Origin: Paraburkholderia unamae | GTDB lineage: Bacteria > Pseudomonadota > Gammaproteobacteria > Burkholderiales > Burkholderiaceae | Direction: 5' to 3' | Length of the DNA: 64,000 nucleotides | Assembly (NCBI RefSeq): GCF_003268775.1 | Contig: NZ_QLSU01000001.1 | Coordinates: 496,001-560,000 of the forward strand | Part shown: one piece after another, positions 1 through 6,746 of the stretch | Numbering within the stretch: position 1 is the stretch's first letter | Layout of the letters: every line of letters starts with the position of its first letter | Notes under the pieces: generated by a model | What the model saw: the letters and a program-made list of their open reading frames with translations, nothing else | The model's database searches: none | What the model was told of the DNA's origin: nothing | Program-made: the position numbers and the translations under genes

Positions 1-248
1 TGGGCTTGCCGCAGCCGTTCTCCAATCTGATCCCGCTAGTCGAAGTGCCCCTGTCGCGTAGCCAGGGACAAACGACCGGCACCGTCAACCCCGGCTTCAT
101 CTGGATGAACCGCTACGGCCAGCTTGGCATCGAGGCGCAGATCCCGATCAATCGCGCGAGCGGCTCGCACGTCGGCATCCTCGCGCAGGTGCACATCTTC
201 TTCGACGATGTCGCGCCGCGCACGCTCGGCAAGCCGCTTTTCCAGTAA
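1..248 (+). CDS. C-terminal part of an unidentified exported protein (partial)
   Basis: The frame is open from the window edge (codons starting at base 3) to the TAA at 246-248, so only the last 82 or so residues are visible and the start lies upstream. The peptide alternates short polar and hydrophobic stretches (for example GIEAQIPINR and VGILAQVHIFFDD), which would suit a beta-strand-rich exported or outer-membrane protein, but I do not recognise a family with certainty. The CopC-like gene begins 28 bases downstream on the same strand, so the two are probably co-transcribed and this protein may belong to the same metal-related unit. That link is inference from spacing. Confidence 0.6.
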   Translation, partial: GLPQPFSNLIPLVEVPLSRSQGQTTGTVNPGFIWMNRYGQLGIEAQIPINRASGSHVGILAQVHIFFDDVAPRTLGKPLFQ

Positions 249-276
249 GCCCGCCCATTTACAGAGGAATTTCGCC

Positions 277-639
277 ATGAAACTCGCTACTTTGCGCACG
301 GCCGTCGCCTCGTTCGCGCTCCTCGCCGCGCAACTCGCCTGGGCGCACGCCTACCCGACCCACCAGGAACCGCCGGCCGGCGCCACGGCCCCGGCCACGC
401 TCAATGCTGTCGTGATCGATTTCGACGACGGGCTCGAAGCCGCGTTCAGCTCCATCGACGTCATGGACGCGCAGGGCAAGTCAGTGATTCGCGAGAAGGC
501 CAGGGTGGATGCCGGCAACGACAAGCGCATGTCGGTTACGCTCAATGCGTTGACGCCGGGGAAGTATTCGGTGGTGTGGGTGGCGGTGGCCGCCGACGGG
601 CATCGAACGACCGGTCACTATACGTTCAACGTGAAGTGA
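277..639 (+). CDS. CopC-like periplasmic copper-binding protein
   Basis: A 120-residue protein with a signal peptide of about 22 residues ending AWA, after which the mature protein starts with a histidine (HAYPTH). CopC proteins use such an N-terminal His, together with a conserved C-terminal ADGH motif, to bind Cu(II); ADGHRTTGHYTF is seen near residue 108. The rest matches the small CopC beta-barrel: PPAGATAP near the start, then DFDDGLEAAFSSIDVMD. The ATG at 277 was chosen because AGAGGA lies about 10 bases upstream and because it gives a proper signal peptide; an earlier in-frame start at 124 would overlap the preceding gene. No CopD membrane partner follows, so it probably acts in periplasmic copper buffering, with the preceding gene as its only likely partner. 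Confidence 0.85.
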   Translation: MKLATLRTAVASFALLAAQLAWAHAYPTHQEPPAGATAPATLNAVVIDFDDGLEAAFSSIDVMDAQGKSVIREKARVDAGNDKRMSVTLNALTPGKYSVVWVAVAADGHRTTGHYTFNVK

Positions 640-643
640 CCGG

Positions 644-883
644 CTAGAGCGTTCTGCCTTCCACGAGCTTGCCCTCGGCAAGCAGCGTATCGATGGCCGC
701 CTGGACGCGCCGATCGGCTTCGTCCAGGGCTTCGTCGTCCGTCGTCCGGGGAATCGCCCCGAGATCGAGCTTGTATGAAGGCTCGTCGCCGGCTCCGCAC
801 ACGACGGCATGCAGCTTCACCCCGGATTCATCGGGGTTTTCGACGATCCAGCGAAAGTACGACACGCAGCGATAGGTCCGCAC
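644..883 (-). CDS. Small conserved-looking protein of unknown function (79 aa)
   Basis: Read leftward from a GTG at 881-883. That start is supported by CAGGAGA about 9 bases upstream; a longer frame to 955 has no such site. The product is soluble and acidic, with no signal peptide or membrane segment: an N-terminal part with aromatic and cysteine residues (RTYRCVSYFRWIVENP) and a helical C-terminal half rich in Asp, Glu and Ala. I do not recognise the family. It converges on the CopC-like gene with only 4 bases between the stop codons, which leaves no room for separate terminators. Confidence 0.6.
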   Translation of the reverse strand: MRTYRCVSYFRWIVENPDESGVKLHAVVCGAGDEPSYKLDLGAIPRTTDDEALDEADRRVQAAIDTLLAEGKLVEGRTL

Positions 884-1046
884 CGGGTTTGTCTCCTGAA
901 AATCCCGAAGAAGAAGGGACGTTCGTGGAATCCTTGAAGCGCACCCTGCGGACAAACTATCGCGCCAATTCGCGGGCCATCGTGACGGCCGTCACACCGG
1001 AATGGCGATTATGCGGGCCAGCGGACGCTTACTGCGCCTGGTATGC

Positions 1047-1271
1047 TTAGTGCGTCGTGACCGTGGCGAACGCCTCGGGCGAACCGTTCAAGGCGTCGTA
1101 CAGCTCGGCGACCGGCAAGTCGCCGATCTCGCCGTGAAGGTAGGCCGTGAACGCGCGATCGTACAAGGCGCGTCCGGCGTCGGTTTCCATCGTCAGGTCG
1201 AAACCGTCGAGAACCAGTCCGGCGATTTCGTCGGCATCGATCAAGATGAGCTCAGCTTTTTTTCGTTCCAT
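1047..1271 (-). CDS. Small acidic protein of unknown function (74 aa)
   Basis: Starts at ATG 1269-1271 with CCGGAG about 9 bases upstream on the minus strand. It has a short basic start (MERKKAE), then an Asp/Glu-rich helical protein containing DADEIAGLVLDGFDLTMETDAG. No signal peptide, cysteine or membrane segment is seen. Codon use looks like that of the neighbouring real genes. No family was recognised. It is read in the same direction as the 79-residue gene to its left, with about 160 bases between them. Confidence 0.55.
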   Translation of the reverse strand: MERKKAELILIDADEIAGLVLDGFDLTMETDAGRALYDRAFTAYLHGEIGDLPVAELYDALNGSPEAFATVTTH

Positions 1272-1460
1272 GTTCGTACTCCGGTACAGCGGATCCTTGG
1301 AATTCTAGAGGGAACGCGATGAAAATGGTGCAGAAAATAAACAGGGGCGAGTCGGCCTCAGGTCAACGTCGAACCGAGGTTGGCCGCGTCGCGCTGTTCG
1401 GCCATGGTACGGTGGCGGCTCCTCTTGAGTCTTTCTGGTGGCTTTCCGGAGTCCGTCCAC

Positions 1461-1727
1461 ATGCGCCGATATTGTCCTGCTTCTTTTGTGAGCGCCGCCG
1501 TAGCGGCGAGTTTGCTTTGTGCTTGCGCCAGTGTGTCGACCGGGGCGGCTGCCACCGCCACCGCCGTTGGCAGCGATCGCGACGCGCACGGTTGTATCGG
1601 CTCCGCGGGCTACGTGTGGTGTGAGGCGACGCAGCGTTGTGAGCGACCCTGGGAGCTTGCGAAGCTGAAGGGGTTTGCTGCGTCGCAGGAGGGGTTTGCG
1701 CGCTACTGCTCGGGGGCGGCGCAGTAG
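1461..1727 (+). CDS. Small cysteine-rich lipoprotein with a GC-x-GSAGYxWC motif
   Basis: An 88-residue protein with a lipoprotein signal peptide: basic start MRRY, a hydrophobic run, and the lipobox LLCAC with the acylated Cys near residue 20. The mature part carries GCIGSAGYVWCEATQRC followed by ERPWE. I associate that cysteine pattern with small bacterial secreted proteins of unknown role, sometimes next to protease-inhibitor domains. ATG 1461 was chosen because it gives the lipobox and has GGAG nine bases ahead; an upstream in-frame start at 1380 would add an unlikely 27-residue leader. It is probably anchored in the outer or inner membrane facing the periplasm. Function unknown. Confidence 0.7.
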   Translation: MRRYCPASFVSAAVAASLLCACASVSTGAAATATAVGSDRDAHGCIGSAGYVWCEATQRCERPWELAKLKGFAASQEGFARYCSGAAQ

Positions 1728-2470
1728 CGCCGGCGATTATTGATATGTCGGAGTACCAGGTTTTTTCGATGGCTGATCGTGGTACTGCATGACGACCGAC
1801 TCGAATTCGGCGCACGCGCACTCGCCAAACACAAGCGCCTCGACTTTGCGACGGCCTCCTCATAACTTCATCCACGCCATCTTCAACCCCGACCATCGCG
1901 AAGCTGCATACCACACGAGCTTTCGCTTTGCGGCAAAGCACCAGACCGGTTTGTACATCGCCGCCACGCAACCGGTGGAAATCTGGTGGCCCGCTGGCGA
2001 AGGACTCATCAAACTGCTCTGATTCATAGGCCATCGTGGACGACTTGCCTGTCGTCGTTCGGGTCGCACCGGGTTGCAGGCGCCGCCCGGTGCACGCGAT
2101 CGTTCCGTCAACGCACGTCACCAAGCGGAACGCCGCCCGTCGGGTACGTGCGACAGAAATTCGCTGACGGAAATCGGAAGTCGCAGCAGTAATTATTAGA
2201 AATTGAGCCCTACGATAGTCATTCGGTCTATCGCACCTTACATTTCCACCCCGCATTGCGGACGCCAGTCCTGACAACCGCACGTCTACGGTTGCGCCAC
2301 ATCACGAAGGTCGATACAGCCGATCTGCCTCAGCAAACGGGTTGATATTTAATTTCGGATGCCGAAATACATAGACGCGCCCCCTTCTGGTTTATCTTCA
2401 CCGTCCCCCTTCGATGCCGGCATCGAGACCAACGTTGATCTGGTGGCACGATGCGGATTACCGCCCATGC
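1728..2470. other. Gene-poor stretch, no convincing gene
   Basis: About 740 bases without a supportable gene. Open frames occur on both strands (1789-2022 on plus, 1860-2111 on minus), but none has a ribosome binding site or a recognisable product. Base composition drops and becomes more AT-rich after about 2190. A perfect 7-base inverted repeat, ATTTCGG-ATG-CCGAAAT, lies at 2352-2368 and could be an operator. Upstream genes probably end here and the proline dehydrogenase promoter begins at its right edge. Confidence 0.5.
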
Positions 2471-2476
2471 TATGAT
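2471..2476 (+). promoter_or_regulatory. Extended -10 promoter element ahead of the proline dehydrogenase leader
   Basis: TATGAT at 2471-2476 is preceded by TGC, giving an extended -10 (TGN-TATGAT) that can work without a good -35. No convincing -35 is present 17 bases upstream. It would start a transcript near 2483, just before the first hairpin of the leader. Assigned by eye only. Confidence 0.4.
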
Positions 2477-2482
2477 GAACGC

Positions 2483-2723
2483 GTTCGCCATGCATGATGG
2501 CGAAACGCCTATCTCGCGGCGTCATCCATCCAACTTCATGGCATTATCCGGGCTCATCCCGCAATGTACGCAGCCACCTGGCCTCCGTTGAAATCGCACT
2601 GAACAGCCTTCGTCACAGCATCTCAATGCACTGACGAAGCTATTCGCTCCGGACTCGCGTCAAGCGATCCGGTGATGTCGTTCGAGCCGACCTGACTTGT
2701 CAGGAATCGAACGACGGCTTTTT
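2483..2723 (+). ncRNA. Candidate structured leader RNA or small RNA upstream of proline dehydrogenase
   Basis: Four hairpins can be drawn in order. (1) 2484-2504: TTCGCCAT-GCATG-ATGGCGAA. (2) 2608-2639: CTTCGTCA pairs with TGACGAAG around an inner GCAT/ATGC stem with a CTCA tetraloop. (3) 2649-2672: CCGGA and TCGC pair with GCGA and TCCGG. (4) 2677-2715: GTCGTTCGA pairs with TCGAACGAC, and inside it CCTGA with TCAGG, followed by GGCTTTTT. The last is a rho-independent terminator ending 12 bases before the proline dehydrogenase ATG. Such a series of stems in otherwise non-coding DNA suggests either an attenuator/riboswitch controlling the enzyme or an independent small RNA. I do not recognise a known riboswitch class. 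Confidence 0.45.
2677..2723 (+). terminator. Rho-independent terminator just before the proline dehydrogenase start
   Basis: Stem GTCGTTCGA (2677-2685) pairs with TCGAACGAC (2707-2715), with an inner stem CCTGA/TCAGG (2691-2695 and 2700-2704). It is followed by GGC and five T's at 2719-2723. It lies in the 5' leader of the gene starting at 2736, so it is either the end of a small RNA or an attenuator. Confidence 0.6.
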
Positions 2724-2735
2724 CGTGAGACCAAC

Positions 2736-3647
2736 ATGCGTATTCTCAATACGATGGCAGCACGCGCCATCCCATTTGTACCTCGTTCGCTAATCCGTAA
2801 AATCTCGCGCCGCTATATCGCAGGCGCGACGCTCGCCGACGCGCTCGACTGCGTGCGCGCTTTGCATTCGGACGGCTACCACACCACACTCGATGTACTC
2901 GGTGAAACGGCTTCATCGCCAACAGAGGTCGAAACCGTGGCCCGCGAGTATCGAGCCCTGATCGACGCTTTGTCCGCCGACGGCTTGCGTACCGAACTGT
3001 CGATCAAGCCTTCCGCACTGGGTCTGCTGTTCGACGCCGGCGGCTGCAAGCGGCAGGTTCTGCAAATCCTCGAGGCAGCAACGCGGCAAGGTGTGAGCGC
3101 TTGTATCGACATGGAGAATGTCACCTGCACGCAAAGGACACTCGATCTCTTCGCTGAGGCCGAGGCAGCTGGCGCGGATATAGGTATTGCACTTCAGGCA
3201 TATCTGAGACGCACATACGACGACATCGTGCCGCTTCAGCGTCGAACGAGCCGGCTACGAATCTGCAAAGGCATTTACGCTGAAGCAGATGAGCATCTCG
3301 TACCGGGCGCATCGCTAAACCGTTACGCAATCAACGAGCATTTCACGCGGCATGTATCAAGCGCGTTACGGGCTGGATCGTTCGTCGGCATTGCGACGCA
3401 CGACGAAGCATTGATCGATTCGTTGATTTCCTGGATCCGGCGCGAACAGATTGAGCCGACTCGGTTCGAATTTCAAATGCTGCTCGGAGTGTGTGAGCCA
3501 CTGCGTGAACGCCTGCGTGCAATGGGGTTTCAGGTGCGCGTGTATGTTCCTTACGGTCACGATTGGTATGGATATAGCACGCGACGCATCAAGGAAAATC
3601 CACGCATCGCGGGCTATGTTCTACGCGCATTGCTGAACGGCGGTTGA
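2736..3647 (+). CDS. Monofunctional proline dehydrogenase
   Basis: A 303-residue flavoenzyme expected to oxidise L-proline to pyrroline-5-carboxylate with FAD and pass electrons to the quinone pool. The size fits the stand-alone PRODH (PutB type), not the large bifunctional PutA of Burkholderia. Recognisable pieces are RICKGIYAE in the middle, GIATHDEAL, and near the C-terminus FEFQMLLGV, then RVYVPYGHDWYGYSTRR, the substrate-binding helix with its two arginines. ATG 2736 is preferred; a TTG at 2697 lies inside a terminator hairpin. The ribosome binding site is weak (GTGAGA). Codon use looks less GC-biased than the surrounding core genes, so it may be acquired. No P5C dehydrogenase follows. 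It is probably controlled by the leader RNA in front of it. Confidence 0.88.
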   Translation: MRILNTMAARAIPFVPRSLIRKISRRYIAGATLADALDCVRALHSDGYHTTLDVLGETASSPTEVETVAREYRALIDALSADGLRTELSIKPSALGLLFDAGGCKRQVLQILEAATRQGVSACIDMENVTCTQRTLDLFAEAEAAGADIGIALQAYLRRTYDDIVPLQRRTSRLRICKGIYAEADEHLVPGASLNRYAINEHFTRHVSSALRAGSFVGIATHDEALIDSLISWIRREQIEPTRFEFQMLLGVCEPLRERLRAMGFQVRVYVPYGHDWYGYSTRRIKENPRIAGYVLRALLNGG

Positions 3648-3683
3648 GCCGCCCTCGTGAATCGTTGCGCTGATCAGGACCAT

Positions 3684-3717
3684 GCGGCTATCGTCGACGT
3701 ATCTCGACGATAGCCGC
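3684..3717 (+). terminator. Perfect 14-base hairpin after proline dehydrogenase
   Basis: GCGGCTATCGTCGA (3684-3697) is the exact reverse complement of 3704-3717, with a 6-base loop. It begins 36 bases after the stop codon. No T-run follows, so it is a stabilising 3' hairpin or a weak terminator, not a classical one. Confidence 0.5.
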
Positions 3718-4044
3718 ACGGATCATCAGGCTGAACGTCCATGTCTGCTGGCACCAGGACTGCACACGCTACGCCTGGTCGAAAACATTCGGCATGGTCT
3801 GCTCCAGATTTAGACTCCGCTAATGGCACACACAGCGAACATGACGTACCTCGTCAATGGTTGCCGGAAACCGATGTCTGCGAAAGTGGCGCCGACTCGT
3901 TGCAGCCCCATGCAACCGACAATCATCGCGCGGTCAACAGTTCCGCTCCGCACTTGCCGGGTCATCTCCGGATCGAGGTCCAGGCTTCGGGGCGAAGTGT
4001 TGCCTGGTGTTGCCCCGGTGCGTCCCTTCGAACAACAAGCCGCG
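3718..4044. other. Non-coding or decayed stretch
   Basis: No supportable gene. On the minus strand a frame of roughly 50 codons ends in a TAA near 3820 and reads like a plausible protein tail (for example MTRQVRSGT, then RVGATFADIGFRQPL), but it has no start or ribosome binding site and no family was recognised. It may be the remnant of a lost gene. It separates the proline dehydrogenase from the frameshifted lipoprotein. Confidence 0.4.
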
Positions 4045-4565
4045 TTATTTAGGTGATTCGAGTGCGGAGAGTGCTTTTTTGGCGAACGTGTTGTACAGGT
4101 AAGCCATTCTTCCTTCGCCCGCCACGCCGACTATGCCATCGGCAGCATAGGCAGCCGACACGTCCAGTTTTTCAACCGGTTGGCCGCTTGCGTCGAGGAC
4201 GGTCACATTGCCGGTAATGTGGTCGTCCCCCGACAGGAATCCCCAAAACAGCGCGGTGCCTGTAACCCGTACCCGTATAGTTGCATTGCTGCGCTGCTCG
4301 TCGGCGTCGCGAGCAACTGCCGCGTATTGAGTTCACTCTCAAATGCCGACTGCAACTTCTGCGCGCTAAAACCTGCGTTGTCCGCTTCCACCTTCGGGCT
4401 CAACGTCACCCGAACAGCGACAGGCTGGGTGCCGAACTGCGCCTGTGCATTGGCCGAAGTGCGATCGCTCTGGACAACAGGCTCTCTGGTTACACTGCTT
4501 GAACAGCTTGACAGGATACTGACTACAAGAGCCGTTAATGCAGCGTGACGACAACGCGAACTCAT
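4045..4565 (-). pseudogene. Frameshifted DUF4410-like lipoprotein
   Basis: The minus-strand start at 4563-4565 gives a lipoprotein signal peptide with lipobox LSSC (MSSRCRHAALTALVV, then SILSSC), followed by a domain with AVRVTLSPKVE and FSAQKLQSAFESEL. The frame stops early at 4203, but the neighbouring frame continues seamlessly: GTALFWGFLSGDDHITGNVT, then TVLDASGQPVEKLDVSA and a tail NTFAKKALSALESPK ending at 4045. The total of 521 bases is two over a multiple of three, so a single small indel near 4262-4276 broke the gene. The overall plan (lipobox, small alpha/beta domain, conserved helix at the end) resembles DUF4410-type lipoproteins; that family call is inference. A sequencing error at the indel is the main alternative. 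Confidence 0.65.
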
Positions 4566-5081
4566 GCATAAGTTCCTGAAGCAAGAAATTGATATTCGAC
4601 AAATGCGCTAGAGAGGGCCGCTCAGGAACGTTTTCTCGTTAGCATTGCGAATCATGCGCGTTCGATGTGAGTGCGAACAATAGGCAAGCCTGCATAAACC
4701 ATCAATGACAGTTGCCAGCCGTCCGCCAAACAATGAGGTACGACAAACGGGCCCAGCATATCGCCGAGCACTGTCACTCCGGCCCACTCGCCTGACAGCG
4801 TGTGAATGGCAACGACTTCGTCGCGCAAAAATCGCAGACCCGAGCGCCAACGCGCCCCGCCTCAATGCGCACGAATCACATCGCCAAGTTCCAGACACCC
4901 GGGTACGGACCGACACTGTCATGCAACGACAGCCGTAATTTGATCGACGGCAAACCAGGCTACCAGAAACATTCAAATAACTTTAAATGCGGCGAAATTC
5001 GTCAACGCAGTGGAATGACCACCCGTTAGCCCGGACGGACGCGTAGAGCGTTCCATCCCCAATCTGACAGAGATCTTGACC
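4566..5081. other. Gene-poor stretch with a possible decayed minus-strand gene
   Basis: No intact gene. Between about 4668 and 4950 the minus strand, read across frames, gives coherent peptide such as LRFLRDEVVAIHTLSGEWAG and VTVLGDMLGPFVVPH. The frame is interrupted by stops and has no start, so it is most likely the remains of a lost gene of unknown type. The right end carries the leader of the His-rich gene. Confidence 0.35.
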
Positions 5082-5270
5082 ATGAAACTTAAAGCAGTCT
5101 TCCTTGCAGCGCTTGCCATGACACTTGCCGGTACGGCAATGGCCAACGAGTACGATCACCACCACCACCATCATCAGGAGCACGAACGTCATGATTCGCG
5201 TGACATGAATCATCACGACGGCGCGCCACGCATGAACGATGGTCACTACACCAATACGGATCATCGCTAA
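5082..5270 (+). CDS. Small histidine-rich periplasmic protein (62 aa)
   Basis: A typical signal peptide (MKLKAVFLAALAMTLAG, then TAMA) is followed by a mature part of about 41 residues dominated by His, Asp, Asn and Glu, including six consecutive histidines right after NEYD. More than a third of the mature residues are histidine. This composition predicts binding of divalent metals such as Ni, Zn or Cu in the periplasm, but no enzyme domain is present and no family was recognised. ATG 5082 gives the clean signal peptide and has AGAGA about 10 bases ahead. It stands alone between decayed genes. Confidence 0.65.
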   Translation: MKLKAVFLAALAMTLAGTAMANEYDHHHHHHQEHERHDSRDMNHHDGAPRMNDGHYTNTDHR

Positions 5271-5288
5271 GCAGCGCAGCAAGCCGGC

Positions 5289-5330
5289 GACAACAGCCCG
5301 TCACCGTCTCGTAACGGCGGGCTTGTTGTC
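5289..5330 (+). terminator. Hairpin after the His-rich gene
   Basis: GACAACAGCCCG (5289-5300) pairs with CGGGCTTGTTGTC (5318-5330) with one bulged T. It starts about 20 bases after the stop codon of the His-rich gene. No T-run follows, so termination strength is uncertain. Confidence 0.45.
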
Positions 5331-5342
5331 CTGCCTCGTGAA

Positions 5343-5679
5343 GTGTGCCTCTTGACTGTCGTCACGAGCTACGGCGGCAATGTGGTCGCTGGGCACGAAC
5401 CCGGCACCCATCGTGGACCGGGGGCTCAGGACCTGAAAGGAAGAGTGGTGATCGGCACTGGCGGGACCATCAGCAACTCGGCCGCCGTGGACGAAGACAA
5501 TGACATCTACGTCGCGACCTGCCAGATGCTGCACAAGCTGGTCTGGACCGGAAGCACGTTGTCCCAGGTCGCGGCCGGCGACGCGTGGTGCACCGCCTAT
5601 CCCACGATCAATACGTACTACACACTGTTTTTGTCTAGCTCGGGCAGCGCACCCGCGCTCATGGGTTTCGGCCGCAACA
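5343..5679 (+). pseudogene. Remnant of a beta-propeller-type protein
   Basis: The plus frame reads YGGNVVAG near the start, then RVVIGTGGTISNSAAVDEDN, DIYVATCQMLHKLVWTG and SGSAPALMGFG. These phrases resemble blades of secreted propeller proteins of unknown function that carry AVDE-x-IYV repeats and an LMGFG segment. The usual N-terminal half with a signal peptide and the C-terminal blades are missing, and the reading stops right where the alkylsulfatase fragment begins. It looks like the leftover of a large deletion. Family assignment is from memory of motifs only. Confidence 0.5.
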
Positions 5680-5840
5680 ATGACGCGCAATGACCTGAAC
5701 AACGTCATGCTCGGGGACACCACGATGCACAGCCTCGTGATCGCAGGCAAGGCCAAGATCGACGGGACAGCCAGAAGCTCGGCGAATTCGTGACCTGGCT
5801 CGACAGCTTCGACTTCTTCTTCAACATCGTAACGCCCTGA
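5680..5840 (+). pseudogene. C-terminal remnant of an alkyl/aryl sulfatase (SdsA-like)
   Basis: The plus frame from 5680 reads NDLNNVMLGDTTMHSLVIAG and KAKIDG, then after a one-base shift near 5764 DSQKLGEFVTWLDSFDFFFN and IVTP, ending at TGA 5838-5840. This matches the SCP2-like C-terminal domain that closes metallo-beta-lactamase-type alkylsulfatases. The catalytic metal-binding part is absent and the fragment is itself frameshifted, so it is not functional. It joins directly onto the propeller remnant, pointing to an internal deletion that fused two former genes. Confidence 0.6.
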
Positions 5841-5846
5841 TAAGCC

Positions 5847-6374
5847 ATGTGCGCAATCTGCAATTTCCGGATCGAGTTCGGGGTCGGGCACCCACAGGCG
5901 TTGAGCGTTGCGACCGCCACCCGTAGCGCGATCGAAAGCGGGCTTCTCGCCGAAGACAAGGCGGGGGGCGTGCTGGCCGCGGCGCGGCAGCGACTTGCCG
6001 CGATCGAGACGCTCAAGGTGTTCCAGAACACTCTCGAGTCGACCATTCCGAACGACGCACTGCTCGCACTGCCCGACTTCTATGTCTTGCTGATCGAAAG
6101 TGAAACGCGGGAATTCTTTCATGCCACGCCCGACGGCTTCGATCCCGATGTGGTGCCGGACATACCCGATATCGGTACGCAAGAGATGAACAACCGCAGC
6201 AACGTGCTGGTGACGGCTGATCTGACGCTACGTGCTATGCTCGCGGGCCGTATCGATATGGATCAGGCGCTCGACAGGCGGATAGCCCTGATCGATGCGC
6301 CGGCGGCGCAAAGCGAAAAGCTGCGCATGGCGATCAGGGAGGCACTGGCCATTGGCTTGCCTTATCCGGGATAA
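5847..6374 (+). CDS. Conserved-looking cytoplasmic protein of unknown function (175 aa)
   Basis: Starts at ATG 5847, six bases after the alkylsulfatase remnant; the ribosome binding site is poor. The protein begins MCAICNFRIEFGVGHPQALS, then is mostly helical, with an acidic middle (DGFDPDVVPDIPDIG) and a regular C-terminal helix. It has no signal peptide or membrane segment. The Cys-x-x-Cys at residues 2-5 could bind a metal. The frame is intact over its full length, unlike the genes before it. Position suggests it was once the downstream partner of the sulfatase gene; if so, it has outlived its operon. No family was named. Confidence 0.65.
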   Translation: MCAICNFRIEFGVGHPQALSVATATRSAIESGLLAEDKAGGVLAAARQRLAAIETLKVFQNTLESTIPNDALLALPDFYVLLIESETREFFHATPDGFDPDVVPDIPDIGTQEMNNRSNVLVTADLTLRAMLAGRIDMDQALDRRIALIDAPAAQSEKLRMAIREALAIGLPYPG

Positions 6375-6746
6375 ACATCGCAGGTAACGCGCATCAGCGT
6401 GACAACCCACGCAGAGCACCGTAAATACGCATCTTAATTGATAAGGGATGCGATATATATTTACTAAAAAGAGTTTTTATCCCGTTGGCACAGAACTATT
6501 GCCCGCACGCAAGCGTGACGAAGGACAACATTAGAGATTCGTCTGAATGCTACGCTTGCCGCCCGTTCCCTCCGGGTTGGGACTCAATGAATTTTCCCCT
6601 CGCCATTCGGAAACCACGGGTTTGCTGTTTGGCACCAACCGGTCGCATGGCCCCCGCTCATGAAATTCATGCAGCAGGGATCCACACGCAGGGCGGAATG
6701 GCAGCGTCGTGAAACCGGCTGATGAAGCCAATGATAGGAGAGGAAG
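6375..6746. other. Intergenic region upstream of the DUF2092 gene
   Basis: About 370 bases with no convincing gene. An AT-rich patch at about 6437-6480 (GCGATATATATTTACTAAAA) stands out from the GC-rich surroundings and may hold a promoter. A palindrome CATGAA-A-TTCATG lies at 6659-6671. The last bases carry a strong ribosome binding site (AGGAGAGGAAG) for the gene at 6747. Confidence 0.45.

Noticed and set aside
1789..2022. 77-codon plus-strand frame
   Set aside because: No ribosome binding site and no similarity recognised; the opposite strand is equally open.
1363..2283. 306-codon minus-strand frame
   Set aside because: Covers the lipoprotein gene and non-coding DNA; the product is rich in Arg, Ser and Thr without any domain or ribosome binding site.
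2697..2735. TTG start for proline dehydrogenase at 2697
   Set aside because: It lies inside the terminator hairpin and adds residues unlike the family start; ATG 2736 is better.
3741..4056. Two overlapping plus-strand frames of 77 and 103 codons
   Set aside because: Neither has a ribosome binding site or domain; the minus strand reads slightly better but also lacks a start. Left as possible remnant.
5301..6182. 293-codon minus-strand frame
   Set aside because: Antisense to propeller and sulfatase remnants and to the intact 175-residue gene; no coding signs of its own.
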